From: Streptomyces sp. NBC_01267
GTDB taxonomy: Bacteria > Actinomycetota > Actinomycetes > Streptomycetales > Streptomycetaceae
Length of the DNA stretch: 64,000 nt
Direction: 5' to 3'
Assembly (NCBI RefSeq): GCF_036241575.1
Contig: NZ_CP108455.1
Coordinates: 4,715,501 to 4,779,500, forward strand
Position numbers and translations under genes: made by a program. The notes below the pieces were generated by a model. That model ran no database searches, had not been told where the DNA came from, and saw only the letters and a program-made list of their open reading frames with translations. Below are positions 17,871 through 28,312 of the stretch, one piece after another; within the stretch, counting starts at the first letter, position 1, and each line of letters begins with the position of its first letter.

Positions 17871-19229
17871 GTGGGACGACTCTTCGGCACGGACGGTGTG
17901 CGCGGTGTCGCCAACGTGGATCTGACGGCGGAGCTCGCGCTCGGCCTCTCGGTCGCCGCGGCGCACGTACTCGCAGAGGCGGGCACGTTCGAGGGCCATC
18001 GGCCCAAGGCGGTGGTCGGACGAGATCCGCGCGCGTCCGGAGAGTTCCTGGAGGCCGCCGTCGTCGCGGGCCTCGCGAGCGCGGGCGTGGACGTCCTGCG
18101 CGTCGGTGTGCTGCCCACCCCCGCGGTGGCGTATCTCACCGGTGCGCTCGGTGCCGACTTCGGCGTGATGCTCTCCGCCAGTCACAACGCCATGCCGGAC
18201 AACGGCGTCAAGTTCTTCGCCCGCGGCGGTCACAAGCTCGCCGACGAGCTGGAGGACCGGATCGAGACGGTCTACGACCAGCACCGCGGCGGCGAGCCGT
18301 GGGAGCGGCCGACCGGCGCGGGTGTGGGCCGGGTACACACGTACGACGAAGGCTTCGACCAGTACGTCGCCCACCTCATCGCGGTCCTGCCCAACCGGCT
18401 CGACGGCCTCAAGGTCGTCCTCGACGAGGCGCACGGCGCGGCCTCCCGGGTCTCGCCCGAGGCGTTCACCCGGGCCGGGGCCGAGGTCGTCACCCTGGGC
18501 GCCGAGCCCGACGGGCTGAACATCAACGACAACTGCGGCTCGACCCACCTGGACCTGATCAAGGCCGCGGTCGTCGAGCACGGCGCCGCCTTCGGCATCG
18601 CGCACGACGGCGACGCCGACCGCTGCCTCGCCGTGGACGCGTCCGGCGAAGAGGTGGACGGGGACCAGATCCTCGCCGTGCTGGCCCTCGCCATGCGTGA
18701 GGCGGGCACCCTGCGCGGGAACGCCGTGGTGGGCACCGTGATGTCCAACCTCGGCTTCAAGATCGCCATGCAGCGTGAGGGCATCGAGCTGGTCGAGACC
18801 GCGGTGGGCGACCGCTATGTGCTGGAGTCGATGAAGGAGCACGGCTACGCGCTGGGTGGCGAGCAGTCAGGCCACGTCATCGTGCTGGACCACGCGACGA
18901 CCGGCGACGGCACCCTGACCGGTCTGATGCTGGCCGCCCGGGTGGCGGCCACCGGCCGTTCGCTCGCCGAGCTGGCGGGCGTGATGGAGCGGCTGCCGCA
19001 GGTCCTGATCAACGTCCCGGACGTGGACAAGTCGCGGGTCACCACCTCCGCCCAGCTGATGACCGCCGTCGCCGAGGCCGAGCGCGAGCTGGGCTCGACC
19101 GGCCGCGTACTGCTCCGCCCCTCGGGCACGGAGCCGCTGGTACGGGTCATGGTCGAGGCGGCGGACATCGAGCAGGCCCGGTCGGTGGCCGGACGGCTGG
19201 CCGACGTGGTCAAGTCGGCGCTGGGGTAG
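17871..19229 (+). CDS. glmM: Phosphoglucosamine mutase
   Basis: GlmM, 452 residues, isomerises glucosamine-6-phosphate to glucosamine-1-phosphate on the way to UDP-GlcNAc and peptidoglycan. It starts [11 protein letters not shown]; the phosphoserine loop [13 protein letters not shown] places the active Ser at 104; the metal loop is AHDGDADR; the C-terminal phosphate-binding loop is [14 protein letters not shown] 17871 follows GGAGGA. glmS lies 2.2 kb downstream, so both GlcN steps are close by. Confidence 0.96.
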   Translation: MGRLFGTDGVRGVANVDLTAELALGLSVAAAHVLAEAGTFEGHRPKAVVGRDPRASGEFLEAAVVAGLASAGVDVLRVGVLPTPAVAYLTGALGADFGVMLSASHNAMPDNGVKFFARGGHKLADELEDRIETVYDQHRGGEPWERPTGAGVGRVHTYDEGFDQYVAHLIAVLPNRLDGLKVVLDEAHGAASRVSPEAFTRAGAEVVTLGAEPDGLNINDNCGSTHLDLIKAAVVEHGAAFGIAHDGDADRCLAVDASGEEVDGDQILAVLALAMREAGTLRGNAVVGTVMSNLGFKIAMQREGIELVETAVGDRYVLESMKEHGYALGGEQSGHVIVLDHATTGDGTLTGLMLAARVAATGRSLAELAGVMERLPQVLINVPDVDKSRVTTSAQLMTAVAEAERELGSTGRVLLRPSGTEPLVRVMVEAADIEQARSVAGRLADVVKSALG

Positions 19230-19258
19230 GTCCCGCCCGCCGCGGTCCTTTCGCCGCC

Positions 19259-19290
19259 CCGCCCCGCCCGCCGTGCTGCGGGCGGGGCGG
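19259..19290. terminator. Bidirectional terminator glmM / DUF389
   Basis: Perfect 13-base arms (19259-19271 and 19278-19290), almost all G and C, with the 6-base loop CGTGCT. It lies between the converging ends of glmM and the DUF389 gene, 29 and 28 bases from their stops, so it probably serves both. Confidence 0.75.
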
Positions 19291-19317
19291 TGTGCGTACG
19301 GCAACCGGACGGCTGGT

Positions 19318-20262
19318 TCAGCCGGCCGGTTGTGGCGTACGGCGGCGGCGTGCCGACTGCAGGGCCTTCTGCACCAGCAGGGTCAGCGTGCCCGCGAGCA
19401 CGATCCCGCCGAGGTTCGCCATCAGCTGGCCGACCGAACCCCAAGTCTGCGCGTAATCGCGGTAGTTGAACGCCACCGCGGCATTCGCGGCGGCCGGTAC
19501 GGTCGTCACCGAGATGGCCACACCGATCAGGGCCCCGGACTTCGCCGAGGTGAGCGAGAGCGTTCCCGCGATGCCGGCGAGGAACGCCACCACGAAGGAC
19601 ATCCAGTTCGGCTGCCAGATGAACGACGTGTTGGGGCGGTCCGCCTCGATCATCTGCATCGTGAAGAGCCCGAAGGCGTTCATCATCCAGGCGAACCCGG
19701 CCGTCAGCGCCATCGCCGACGCGAACCCGCCGATCAGTGCCCACAGCGACCGGACCACCAGGCGTGGAGCACGCTGCACGATCGCCGTCGAGATCCCCGC
19801 CAGCGGGCCGAAATCGGGGCCGACCGCCATCGCGCCCACGATCAGGATCGAGTTGTCGAGCATCACACCGCAGGCGGCGAGCATCGTCGCCACGGCCATG
19901 AACGCCACATAGGTGATGCTGAACGTGGACTCCTCGTCGGTCGCCTTGGTCAGCTCCTCCCACAGCACCGCGTCCGATCCCTCGCCGGGCGCATCGGCCT
20001 CGGCCTTGTCGGCGAACGCGGAGAGCGTCAGGTCCATGTTCTCCAGCGTGATCGACCCCTCCCGGTCGATGCCGAGTCCGCGCAGCGCGCCGATCAGATC
20101 GTCGCCCGCCTCGCGCGCCACATCGCACATCACCACGTCGCCCTGCGGATCGTGGGCCACACCGGGCAGCACCACGAGGTGCGTGGTGCCCACGGTGTCC
20201 CGCACCAGGCGCAGCACCTCGTCCGTACGGTCGGTGGGCACGATCAGGCGCAGATGCAGCAC
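19318..20262 (-). CDS. DUF389 membrane protein
   Basis: 314 residues. A soluble N-terminal domain (1-120) resembles a ferredoxin-like fold (LHLRLIVPTDRTDEVLRLV). The membrane part has about six helices, with the DUF389 signature VATMLAACGVMLDNSILIVGAMAVGPDFGPLAGIS and later VTTVPAAANAAVA. The family is widespread in actinobacteria with no firm function. GTG start at 20262, only 15 bases from the coaA stop, so the two may share a transcript. Confidence 0.85.
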   Translation of the reverse strand: MLHLRLIVPTDRTDEVLRLVRDTVGTTHLVVLPGVAHDPQGDVVMCDVAREAGDDLIGALRGLGIDREGSITLENMDLTLSAFADKAEADAPGEGSDAVLWEELTKATDEESTFSITYVAFMAVATMLAACGVMLDNSILIVGAMAVGPDFGPLAGISTAIVQRAPRLVVRSLWALIGGFASAMALTAGFAWMMNAFGLFTMQMIEADRPNTSFIWQPNWMSFVVAFLAGIAGTLSLTSAKSGALIGVAISVTTVPAAANAAVAFNYRDYAQTWGSVGQLMANLGGIVLAGTLTLLVQKALQSARRRRTPQPAG

Positions 20263-20280
20263 GCGGGTACTCCCGGGGGG

Positions 20281-21279
20281 TCAGAGCTTGCGGAGCGAGA
20301 GGCGCTGGACCTTGTGGTCCGGTCCTTTGCGCACGACGAGGGTGGCACGGCTGCGCGTCGGCGCCACATTCTCCACCAGATTGGGCTTGTTGATGGTCCG
20401 CCACATGGTGCGGGCGTACTCCAGCGCCTCCTCCTCGGAGACCTGTGTGTACTTCCTGAAGTACGAACAGGGGTCCTGGAACGCGGTCTCGCGCAGCTTC
20501 CGGAAGCGGTTGAGGTACCAGGTCTCGATGTCCTCGGTGCGCGCGTCGACGTACACGGAGAAGTCGAAGTAGTCGGCGAGTCCGACCCGGGTGCGGCCGT
20601 CGCTGCCGGGGAGCGCGGGCTGGAGCACGTTCAGCCCCTCGACGATCAGGATGTCCGGGCGGCGCACGGTCAGCCGCTCGCCGGGCACGATGTCGTAGAT
20701 CAGGTGCGAGTAGACGGGGGCGGTGACCTCGTCCCGGCCGGACTTCACGTCCGCGACGAACCGGGTGAGGGCGCGGCGGTCGTACGACTCGGGGAATCCC
20801 TTGCGGGCCATGAGCCCGCGCCGCTTCAGCTCGGCCATCGGGTGGAGGAACCCGTCGGTGGTGATCAGCTCGACGTGCGGGTGCTCGGGCCAGCGGGCGA
20901 GCAGCGCCTGGAGGAGCCGGGCGACGGTGGACTTGCCGACCGCCACGCTCCCCGCGACGCCTATGACGAAGGGCGTGCCGTGCTGGGTGCCGTGGCCGTT
21001 GCCCGCGTCGCCGAGGAAGGTGTTGAGCGCGCCGCGCAGCCCGTCCGACGCCTGGACGTACAGATTCAGCAGCCGCGACAGCGGGAGGTAGATGTCCCGC
21101 ACCTCGTCGAGATCTATCACGTCGCCGAGCCCGCGCAGCTGCTCGACCTCCTCGGCGGTCAGCGGCAGCGGCGTCTTCTCCCGCAGGGCGCTCCATTCGG
21201 TACGGGTGAGGTCCACGTACGGGGTCGGCTCGGCCCGGCGGTGGGACCGGTGGACGTTTCGTGGCGGCGAATCGATCAC
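20281..21279 (-). CDS. coaA: Pantothenate kinase, type I
   Basis: CoaA, 332 residues, phosphorylates pantothenate, the first step of coenzyme A synthesis. Walker A is [18 protein letters not shown]; other marks are [34 protein letters not shown] and [12 protein letters not shown]. The frame runs far upstream, but GTG 21279 ([29 protein letters not shown]) gives the normal length. No Shine-Dalgarno is seen; GACAAT lies six bases before the GTG, as expected for a leaderless message. It is divergent from glmS. Confidence 0.94.
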   Translation of the reverse strand: MIDSPPRNVHRSHRRAEPTPYVDLTRTEWSALREKTPLPLTAEEVEQLRGLGDVIDLDEVRDIYLPLSRLLNLYVQASDGLRGALNTFLGDAGNGHGTQHGTPFVIGVAGSVAVGKSTVARLLQALLARWPEHPHVELITTDGFLHPMAELKRRGLMARKGFPESYDRRALTRFVADVKSGRDEVTAPVYSHLIYDIVPGERLTVRRPDILIVEGLNVLQPALPGSDGRTRVGLADYFDFSVYVDARTEDIETWYLNRFRKLRETAFQDPCSYFRKYTQVSEEEALEYARTMWRTINKPNLVENVAPTRSRATLVVRKGPDHKVQRLSLRKL

Positions 21280-21417
21280 CCGTTCATTGTCGGGGGTGTG
21301 AGCCGATGGTGGAGGGTGGGGTGGGTCACGTGGGGCGGCCGGGCGGGCCGGGTGAGCGGCCGTCGGGGCGGTGCGCGGATACCGGCCTCGCGGGCAGGTC
21401 CGCCGTAGGCTGCCGAC

Positions 21418-23265
21418 ATGTGCGGAATCGTGGGGTACGTCGGCGGGCAGTCGGCGCTGGATGTTGTCATCGCGGGTCTCAAACGGCTGGAGTACCGGGG
21501 CTACGACTCGGCCGGGGTGGCCGTGCTCGCGGACGGCGGGCTGGCAGCCGCGAAGAAGGCCGGGAAGCTCGTCAATCTGGAGAAGGAGCTGGTCGAGCGG
21601 CCCTTGCCCGCCGGGTCGACCGGGATCGGGCACACCCGGTGGGCGACGCACGGTGCGCCCAACGACGACAACGCGCATCCGCATCTGGACAACGCGGGGC
21701 GGGTCGCGGTCGTGCACAACGGGATCATCGAGAACTTCGCGGCGCTCCGTGACGAACTGGCCGGACGCGGACACGACTTGGCGTCGGAGACCGACACCGA
21801 GGTGGTGGCCCACCTGCTCGCCGAGGCGTACTCCTCGTGCGGGGACCTGGCGGAGGCGATGCGTCAGGTGTGCAGGCGGCTCGACGGGGCGTTCACCCTG
21901 GTCGCGGTGCACGCGGACGAACCGGACGTGGTGGTCGGCGCGCGGCGGAACTCCCCCCTGGTGGTGGGCGTCGGGGAGGGCGAGGCCTTCCTCGCCTCGG
22001 ACGTGGCCGCGTTCATCGCCCATACCCGGTCCGCGATCGAACTGGGGCAGGACCAGGTGGTGGAGCTCCGCCGGGACGGGGTGCTCGTCACCGACTTCGA
22101 GGGGGCGCCGGCCGAGACCCGTGCGTACCACGTGGACTGGGACGCGTCGGCGGCGGAGAAGGGGGGTTACGACTACTTCATGCTCAAGGAGATCGCCGAA
22201 CAGCCGAAGGCGGTCGCCGACACCCTGCTGGGACGGATCGACGCCGGCGGGCTGCTGACCCTCGACGAGGTGCGGATTCCCGCCGGTGTGCTGCGGGAGG
22301 TCGACAAGGTCGTCATCGTGGCCTGCGGGACCGCGTACCACGCAGGGATGATCGCCAAGTACGCGATCGAGCACTGGACGCGGATCCCCTGCGAGACCGA
22401 ACTGGCCAGCGAGTTCCGCTACCGGGACCCGATCCTCGACCAGCAGACGCTGGTGATCGCCATTTCGCAGTCCGGCGAGACCATGGACACGCTGATGGCG
22501 CTGCGCCATGCCCGCGAGCAGGGCGCGAAGGTGCTGGCCATCTGCAACACCAACGGGTCGACCATTCCCCGGGAATCGGACGCGGTGCTCTACACGCACG
22601 CGGGCCCTGAGGTCGCCGTCGCCTCGACCAAGGCGTTCCTCACCCAACTGGTGGCGTGCTACCTCGTGGCGCTGTACCTGGGGCAGGTGCGCGGGACGAA
22701 GTGGGCGGACGAGATCAGGGTGGTCGTCCGTGAGCTGTCCGAGATCTCGGGACAGGTCGAGCGGGTGCTGGAGACCATGGGCCCGGTGCGGGAGTTGGCG
22801 CGGTCACTGGCCGGCAAGCGCACGGTGCTGTTCGTCGGCCGCCACGTCGGGTACCCGGTGGCGCTGGAGGGCGCGCTCAAGCTGAAGGAGCTGGCGTACA
22901 TGCACGCCGAGGGGTTCGCGGCGGGTGAGCTCAAGCACGGCCCCATCGCGCTGATCGAGGACGATCTGCCGGTGGTCGTGGTGGTGCCGTCGCCGCGCGG
23001 CCGGTCGGTGCTGCACGGGAAGATGGTGTCGAACATCCAGGAGATCAGGGCCCGTGGGGCGCGCACGATCGTGATCGCGGAGGAGGGGGACGAGGCCGTG
23101 GTGCCGTACGCGGACCATCTCGTCCGGATCCCGGCCACGCCCACGCTGCTGCAGCCGCTGGTGGCGGCCGTCCCGTTGCAGGTCTTCGCCTGCGAACTGG
23201 CGACCGCGCGCGGCAACGAGGTCGACCAGCCGCGCAACCTCGCGAAGTCGGTGACGGTCGAATGA
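21418..23265 (+). CDS. glmS: Glutamine-fructose-6-phosphate aminotransferase
   Basis: GlmS, 615 residues, makes glucosamine-6-phosphate from fructose-6-phosphate and glutamine. The N-terminal amidotransferase domain begins [10 protein letters not shown] with nucleophile Cys2 and has HTRWATHG and HNGIIENF. Two SIS sugar-isomerase domains follow ([34 protein letters not shown]). The tail is [19 protein letters not shown] 21418 lies six bases after TAGGCT with no ribosome site, so it is probably leaderless. Its TGA overlaps the acpS ATG. Confidence 0.97.
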   Translation: MCGIVGYVGGQSALDVVIAGLKRLEYRGYDSAGVAVLADGGLAAAKKAGKLVNLEKELVERPLPAGSTGIGHTRWATHGAPNDDNAHPHLDNAGRVAVVHNGIIENFAALRDELAGRGHDLASETDTEVVAHLLAEAYSSCGDLAEAMRQVCRRLDGAFTLVAVHADEPDVVVGARRNSPLVVGVGEGEAFLASDVAAFIAHTRSAIELGQDQVVELRRDGVLVTDFEGAPAETRAYHVDWDASAAEKGGYDYFMLKEIAEQPKAVADTLLGRIDAGGLLTLDEVRIPAGVLREVDKVVIVACGTAYHAGMIAKYAIEHWTRIPCETELASEFRYRDPILDQQTLVIAISQSGETMDTLMALRHAREQGAKVLAICNTNGSTIPRESDAVLYTHAGPEVAVASTKAFLTQLVACYLVALYLGQVRGTKWADEIRVVVRELSEISGQVERVLETMGPVRELARSLAGKRTVLFVGRHVGYPVALEGALKLKELAYMHAEGFAAGELKHGPIALIEDDLPVVVVVPSPRGRSVLHGKMVSNIQEIRARGARTIVIAEEGDEAVVPYADHLVRIPATPTLLQPLVAAVPLQVFACELATARGNEVDQPRNLAKSVTVE

Positions 23266-23630
23266 TTGTCGGGGTCGGGATCGACGTCGCCGAGATCGAA
23301 CGGTTCGCCGCAGCTCTGGAGCGGACCCCGCAGATGGCCGAACGGCTCTTCCTGCCGGGGGAGTTGATACTTCCCGGCGGTGAACGGCGGGGTATCGCCT
23401 CACTGGCTGCCCGGTTCGCCGCCAAGGAGGCGCTGGCGAAGGCGCTCGGGGCGCCCAGCGGGCTGCGCTGGACGGACGCCGAGGTGTTCGTGGAGGACAG
23501 CGGGCGGCCCAGGCTTCGGGTCAGCGGCACGGTGGCGGCGCGCGCCGCCGAGCTGGGGGTGCAGTCGTGGCATGTCTCGCTCAGCCATGACGCGGGAGTG
23601 GCCTCCGCCGTCGTGATCGCGGAGGGTTGA
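23262..23630 (+). CDS. acpS: Holo-[acyl-carrier-protein] synthase
   Basis: AcpS, 122 residues, transfers 4'-phosphopantetheine from CoA to ACP. The metal-binding Asp is in [10 protein letters not shown] (residues 7-16) and the Glu in [12 protein letters not shown] (about residues 50-61), both typical. [18 protein letters not shown] is the C-terminal strand pair. It overlaps glmS by four bases (ATGA) and is followed by nnrD/E after three bases, so the three genes form one operon. Confidence 0.94.
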   Translation: MIVGVGIDVAEIERFAAALERTPQMAERLFLPGELILPGGERRGIASLAARFAAKEALAKALGAPSGLRWTDAEVFVEDSGRPRLRVSGTVAARAAELGVQSWHVSLSHDAGVASAVVIAEG

Positions 23631-23633
23631 GGT

Positions 23634-25052
23634 ATGCGTACTGCTTACAGCGTGGAGACCGTACGAACCGCCGAGCGCGAACTGATGGCCCGGCTGCCGG
23701 AGGGCGCCCTCATGCAGCGGGCCGCCGCCGGCCTTGCCGCGGCCTGCGCGGACCTGCTGGGACGGGTGTACGGCGCCAGGGTCGTGCTCCTCGTCGGGAG
23801 CGGGGACAACGGCGGGGACGCCCTGTACGCGGGGGCCCGGCTCGCCCGGCGCGGTGCGGGGGTGGCGGCGGTGCTGCTGGCCCCCGACCGGGCCCACCCG
23901 GGCGGGCTGCGGGCGCTGCTCGCGGCCGGTGGGCGGGTCGACGACGTCTCGGTGATCGGCCGCGCCGACCTGGTGGTCGACGGGATCACCGGCATCGGCG
24001 GCCGGGGCGGTCTGCGGCCGGACGCGGTGGCCGCGCTGTGGGCGGTGTCCGACGCGGTCCCGGTGGTCGCCGTGGACCTGCCGAGCGGGGTGTCCGCCGA
24101 CACCGGTGAGGTCGTCGGCGAGGCGGTGCGGGCGGACGCGACGGTCACCTTCGGGGCGTACAAGCCGGGGCTGCTCATCGACCCGGCCGCCGAGTACGCC
24201 GGGGCGGTGCGGCTCGTCGACATCGGGCTCGACCTGCCCGTCGTACCGGAGCTCGAAGCGCTCCAGTACGCGGACGTGGCGGCCCTGCTGCCGATGCCTT
24301 CCGCCGAGAGCGACAAGTACCGGCGCGGCGTCGTCGGCATCGTCGCCGGGTCGGCGCGCTATCCCGGCGCCGCGGTGCTCGCGGTGGCGGGCGCGCTGCG
24401 GGGCGGTGCGGGCGCGGTGCGGTACGTGGGCCCGGCGGCGGACGCGGTGATCGCGCGGTTCCCCGAGACGCTGGTGCACGCCGGGCCGCCGTCGAAGGCC
24501 GGACGGGTGCAGGCCTGGGTGGTGGGACCGGGGCTCGGGGACGACGTGTCGGCGGTCGACGAGATCCTGGCCTCCGACGTCCCGGTCCTGGTGGACGCCG
24601 ACGGGCTGCGGCTGCTGGACGCCGCGGCCGTACGGGCCCGGTCGGCGCCCACCCTGCTCACCCCGCACGCGGGCGAGGCGGCGGCGCTGCTGGAGGTGTC
24701 GCGCGAGGAGGTCGAGGGCGCCCGGCTGTCGTCGGTGCGGGCGCTGGCCTCGCGGTACGGGGCGACGGTCCTGCTCAAGGGCTCCACCACGCTCGTCGCG
24801 GCGCCCTCGGGGGACACCCCGGTTCGGGTGAATCCGACCGGCACACCGTGGCTGGCCACCGCGGGCAGCGGCGATGTGCTGTCGGGCCTCGCGGGCTCGC
24901 TGCTCGCGGCGGGTCTCGACGCGCGGGACGCGGGTTCGGCCGCGGCCTATCTGCACGGCCTGGCGGCCCGCCGGGCGTCCGGCGGGGCGTCCGTGGTGGC
25001 GCAGGACGTGGCGGACGGTATCGCGGGGGCCTGGCGGGATGTCTGCGGGTGA
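23634..25052 (+). CDS. nnrDE: Bifunctional NAD(P)H-hydrate epimerase / dehydratase
   Basis: 472 residues in two repair enzymes for damaged NAD(P)H hydrates. Residues 1-210 are the YjeF-N epimerase (LVGSGDNGGDALYAGARLA; VDGITGIGGRGG). Residues 220-472 are the ADP-dependent dehydratase: VGIVAGSARYPGAAVLAVAGALRGGAG, then PVLVDADGL, LTPHAGE, KGSTTLV and TAGSGDVLSGLAGSLLA. The fusion is the usual bacterial arrangement. ATG 23634 lies three bases after acpS. Confidence 0.93.
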   Translation: MRTAYSVETVRTAERELMARLPEGALMQRAAAGLAAACADLLGRVYGARVVLLVGSGDNGGDALYAGARLARRGAGVAAVLLAPDRAHPGGLRALLAAGGRVDDVSVIGRADLVVDGITGIGGRGGLRPDAVAALWAVSDAVPVVAVDLPSGVSADTGEVVGEAVRADATVTFGAYKPGLLIDPAAEYAGAVRLVDIGLDLPVVPELEALQYADVAALLPMPSAESDKYRRGVVGIVAGSARYPGAAVLAVAGALRGGAGAVRYVGPAADAVIARFPETLVHAGPPSKAGRVQAWVVGPGLGDDVSAVDEILASDVPVLVDADGLRLLDAAAVRARSAPTLLTPHAGEAAALLEVSREEVEGARLSSVRALASRYGATVLLKGSTTLVAAPSGDTPVRVNPTGTPWLATAGSGDVLSGLAGSLLAAGLDARDAGSAAAYLHGLAARRASGGASVVAQDVADGIAGAWRDVCG

Positions 25053-25124
25053 GAGCGGTGCGGGTCCGGCGCCGGCCGGACAGGTCCTGAGTCCCTGCCC
25101 GCGCTCTGAGAGACTGTCGACGCG

Positions 25125-26363
25125 ATGACTGACACCCCCATGCGAGCGCGCGCCGAGATCGATCTCGCAGCTCTGCGCGCCAATGTTCACGCTCTGCGCG
25201 CCCGCGCGCCCCGTGCCCAGCTGATGGCTGTGGTCAAGGCGGACGCCTACGGGCACGGCATGGTGCCCTGTGCCAGGGCCGCCCTGCAGGCCGGTGCGAA
25301 CTGGCTCGGCACCGCCACCCCGCAGGAGGCCCTCGCGCTGCGCGCCGCGGGAATCGACAGCAGGCTGCTCTGCTGGCTGTGGACGCCCGGCGGGCCGTGG
25401 CGGGAGGCCGTCGAGGCCGATATCGACGTGTCCGTGGGCGGGATGTGGGCGCTCGACGAGGTACGGGAGGCGGCGCGGGCGAGCGGTCGCACGGCGCGGG
25501 TCCAGCTCAAGGCCGACACCGGCCTCGGGCGGGGCGGCTGCCAGCCCGCCGACTGGCCGGAACTGGTCGCTGCGGCGGTCGCCGCCGAGGCGGCCGGGCT
25601 GATCCGGGTCACCGGGATCTGGTCGCACTACGCCTGCGCGGACGAGCCGGGCCACCCGTCGATCGCCCCGCAGACGGCCCGCTTCGACGAGGCCGTCGCG
25701 TACGCGGAGAAGGCGGGCCTGCGCCCCGAGGTCCGGCACATCGCCAACTCACCGGCGGTGCTGACCCTGCCCGGCTCGCACTACGACCTGATCCGCCCCG
25801 GCGTCGCGCTGTACGGCATCTCGCCCGTTCCGCAGCTCGGCAGCGCCGCCGACTTCGGCCTGCGCCCGGTGATGACGCTCAGCGCCCGCCTCGGCCTGGT
25901 CAAGCGGGTCCCGGCGGGCCACGGCGTCAGCTACGGCCACCACTACGTCACCTCCGCCGACACCACCCTGGGCCTGGTCCCGCTCGGATACGCGGACGGC
26001 ATCCCCCGGCACGCCTCGGGCCGGGGCCCGGTGCTGGTCGGCGGCGCGTGGCGGCGGGTGGCCGGACGGATCGCCATGGACCAGTTCGTGGTGGATCTGG
26101 ACGGGGACGCGCTCCTGCCGGGCGCGGAGGCCGTGCTGTTCGGCCCGGGTGACCGGGGCGAGCCGACCGCGGAGGACTGGGCGGAGGCGGCGGACACGAT
26201 CGCGTACGAGATCGTCACCCGCATCGGTTCCCGGGTGGACCGCGTGTACGTCGACGGGGACCCGGAAGGCCCGGTGAACGGGGATCCGGCCGGTGCGGTG
26301 ATCAGGACCCCGGAAGGCCCGCGGGATCCGGCCGGCCAGGGCGACGACCGGACGGACCACTAG
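25125..26363 (+). CDS. alr: Alanine racemase
   Basis: Alr, 412 residues, a PLP enzyme giving D-alanine for peptidoglycan. The PLP lysine is in LMAVVKADAYGHGM (residues 31-44); the catalytic Tyr region is PAGHGVSYGHHYVT; RIAMDQFVVDL and YEIVTRIGSRVDRVYV close the fold. The last 35 residues are an unusual Gly/Asp/Pro-rich tail built from a repeated PEGP and DPAG pattern (from about 26258). The 72 bases before the gene have GAGACT near the start but no clear ribosome site. Confidence 0.95.
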   Translation: MTDTPMRARAEIDLAALRANVHALRARAPRAQLMAVVKADAYGHGMVPCARAALQAGANWLGTATPQEALALRAAGIDSRLLCWLWTPGGPWREAVEADIDVSVGGMWALDEVREAARASGRTARVQLKADTGLGRGGCQPADWPELVAAAVAAEAAGLIRVTGIWSHYACADEPGHPSIAPQTARFDEAVAYAEKAGLRPEVRHIANSPAVLTLPGSHYDLIRPGVALYGISPVPQLGSAADFGLRPVMTLSARLGLVKRVPAGHGVSYGHHYVTSADTTLGLVPLGYADGIPRHASGRGPVLVGGAWRRVAGRIAMDQFVVDLDGDALLPGAEAVLFGPGDRGEPTAEDWAEAADTIAYEIVTRIGSRVDRVYVDGDPEGPVNGDPAGAVIRTPEGPRDPAGQGDDRTDH

Positions 26364-26408
26364 ACGACCGCTGTACGACCGCTGTACGACCACGAGGAGA
26401 GCGGCACG

Positions 26409-27623
26409 GTGAGCGAGAGCACCAGCGCGGATGTGGCCGGGGCCGTCGCGGCGGGCGCCAACTGGCGCCGGGCCGGGGGCTTCGCCGGTGCCGCCATCGG
26501 CGTGCTCGCGGCCGGGGCCGCGGCGGGCGTGGCCGTCGAGCGGCTGACCGTCGGCCGCGGCATGCGCAAGAAGGCACGGCTCGCCCTGGACGCGTCGGGG
26601 CCGTACGGCTCCCTGCGCGGCATGCCGGGCCGGGCGGTCGCCGACGACGGCACGGAGATCTACTACGAGGTGGACGAGACCGGCCCGGAGGCCTCCGGGC
26701 CCGCCCCCCGGCTACCCGGTCGCCGGGCCGCCCGTCCCGTCACGGTCGTCTTCTCGCACGGCTACTGCCTCGGCCAGGACTCCTGGCACTTCCAGCGCGC
26801 GGCGCTGCGCGGCGTCGTCCGTACCGTCCACTGGGACCAGCGCAGCCACGGCCGGTCACAGCGTGGCCGGGCGCAGGCCGACGGCGTACCGGTCACCATC
26901 GACCAGCTCGGCCGCGACCTGAAGGCGGTCATCGACGCGGCGGCGCCCGAGGGGGACCTGGTCCTGGTGGGGCACTCGATGGGCGGCATGACGATGATGG
27001 CGCTCGGCGACCAGTTCCCCGCGCTGGTACGCGAGCGGGTGGTCGGCGCCGCCTTCGTCGGCACCTCCTGCGGGAAGCTCGGCGAGGTGAGCTTCGGGCT
27101 GCCCGTGGCGGGGGTGAACGCGGTACGCAGGGTGCTCCCCGGCGTACTGAAGGCGCTCGGCTCCCAGACGGAGCTGGTGGAGCGGGGACGGCGTGCCACC
27201 GCCGATCTGTTCGCCGGTCTGATCAAGCGGTACTCCTTCGGTTCGAAGGATGTCGACCCCGGGGTGGCCCGGTTCGCCGAGCGGCTGATCGAGGGGACGC
27301 CGATCGACGTGGTCGCGGAGTTCTACCCGGCCTTCACCGATCACGACAAGGCGGACGCGCTGGCCGCGGTCTTCGCCGAGGTGCCCGCGCTCGTCCTGGC
27401 GGGCGACAACGACCTGGTGACACCCAGCGCGCACAGCGAGGTCGTCGCCGACCTGCTGCCCGGTTCCGAGCTGGTCATCGTCCCGGACGCCGGGCACCTG
27501 GTCATGCTCGAACACCCCGAGGTCGTCACCGATCGGCTGGCCGCGCTGCTGGCCCGGGTCGGCGTGGTGCCGGCAGCCGCTAACGTTGGACCGTATGGAA
27601 GCCCCGCACAGCCCGGCAGCTGA
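26409..27623 (+). CDS. Alpha/beta hydrolase with N-terminal membrane segment
   Basis: 404 residues. A hydrophobic segment at about 20-42 (AGGFAGAAIGVLAAGAAAGVAV) suggests a membrane anchor. The hydrolase core has VFSHGYCLGQDSW (oxyanion-hole region), the nucleophile elbow GHSMGGM (Ser), the acid in LVLAGDNDLVTP and His in DAGHLVMLEHPE, so the triad is complete. The substrate cannot be told. GTG 26409 has GAGGAGAG upstream. It overlaps tsaE by 29 bases; the alr-hydrolase-tsaE order is common in streptomycetes. Confidence 0.85.
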   Translation: MSESTSADVAGAVAAGANWRRAGGFAGAAIGVLAAGAAAGVAVERLTVGRGMRKKARLALDASGPYGSLRGMPGRAVADDGTEIYYEVDETGPEASGPAPRLPGRRAARPVTVVFSHGYCLGQDSWHFQRAALRGVVRTVHWDQRSHGRSQRGRAQADGVPVTIDQLGRDLKAVIDAAAPEGDLVLVGHSMGGMTMMALGDQFPALVRERVVGAAFVGTSCGKLGEVSFGLPVAGVNAVRRVLPGVLKALGSQTELVERGRRATADLFAGLIKRYSFGSKDVDPGVARFAERLIEGTPIDVVAEFYPAFTDHDKADALAAVFAEVPALVLAGDNDLVTPSAHSEVVADLLPGSELVIVPDAGHLVMLEHPEVVTDRLAALLARVGVVPAAANVGPYGSPAQPGS

Positions 27624-28155
27624 TCCGGCCGCCGCGTTCGCCACCCGCCTGACCGTCGATTCCCCCCGCCGCATGCAGGAGCTGGGCCGCCGCCTGGCCG
27701 CTCTGCTGCGCCCCGGTGACCTGGTGATGCTCTCCGGGGAGCTCGGCGCGGGCAAGACCACGCTGACGCGCGGCCTGGGCGAGGGCCTGGGCGTGCGCGG
27801 CGCGGTCACGTCCCCGACCTTCGTCATCGCCCGCGTCCACCCGCCGCTGGGTGACGGTCCCGCGCTGGTGCACGTGGACGCGTACCGCCTCGGCGGCGGT
27901 CTCGACGAGATGGAGGACCTGGACCTCGACGTCTCGCTGCCCGACTCGGTGATCGTGGTCGAGTGGGGGGACGGGAAGGTCGAGGAGCTGTCCGACGACC
28001 GGCTGCGGGTGGTCATCGAACGGGGCGTCGGGGACACCGACGACGACCGCCGTGTGGTCACGCTCAGCGGGATCGGCGGACGGTGGGGGCAGGACGAACT
28101 GACGGGGCTGCTGGGACACGAGGGGAACCAGCCGCACGAGGGCCAGGACGGCTGA
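27595..28155 (+). CDS. tsaE: tRNA t6A synthesis ATPase TsaE
   Basis: TsaE, 186 residues, the ATPase that works with TsaB and TsaD to add threonylcarbamoyl to A37 of ANN-decoding tRNAs. Walker A is SGELGAGKTTLTRGLGEGLG, followed by VTSPTFVIARV and HVDAYRLGG, and the Walker-B-like VIVVEWGDG. ATG 27595 is preferred over TTG 27586; TAACGT (27581-27586) lies eight bases before it. tsaB and tsaD are 1.1 and 2.3 kb downstream. A 30-residue acidic tail extends beyond the usual end. Confidence 0.92.
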   Translation: MEAPHSPAADPAAAFATRLTVDSPRRMQELGRRLAALLRPGDLVMLSGELGAGKTTLTRGLGEGLGVRGAVTSPTFVIARVHPPLGDGPALVHVDAYRLGGGLDEMEDLDLDVSLPDSVIVVEWGDGKVEELSDDRLRVVIERGVGDTDDDRRVVTLSGIGGRWGQDELTGLLGHEGNQPHEGQDG

Positions 28156-28243
28156 CGGCTCCGCGCCCGGCGTCCCGTGCCGGACGGCCGCCGCGCTCCG
28201 TACTTTCCGACAAGCCGTCGGCAAGGTGTTGCACAGATCCCAC

Positions 28244-28297
28244 CAGGCGTGGTCACATGGATGGCAAGACCTGGTTAGGTCTACCTAACCACGCCTG
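28244..28297. promoter_or_regulatory. Competing palindromes ahead of a small ORF
   Basis: GGTTAGGT (28273-28280) and ACCTAACC (28283-28290) form an 18-bp perfect palindrome with a CT centre. A second, longer-range pair, CAGGCGTGGT (28244-28253) and ACCACGCCTG (28288-28297), shares ACC with its right arm, so in RNA the two stems exclude each other. The ribosome site GAGGAGG (28301-28307) follows at once. The inner palindrome resembles, but is not, the 19-bp iron box of DtxR-type repressors. Confidence 0.65.
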
Positions 28298-28312
28298 ACC
28301 GAGGAGGCAGCC

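Noticed and set aside
18845..21196. 783-residue antisense ORF over glmM, DUF389 and coaA
   Set aside because: Covers three well-identified genes and has shadow-frame composition.
28273..28290. Iron box (DtxR/DmdR operator) before the 54-residue ORF
   Set aside because: The half-site TTAGGT and ACCTAA match, but the spacing and 18-bp even symmetry differ from the 19-bp iron box; no iron gene is near.
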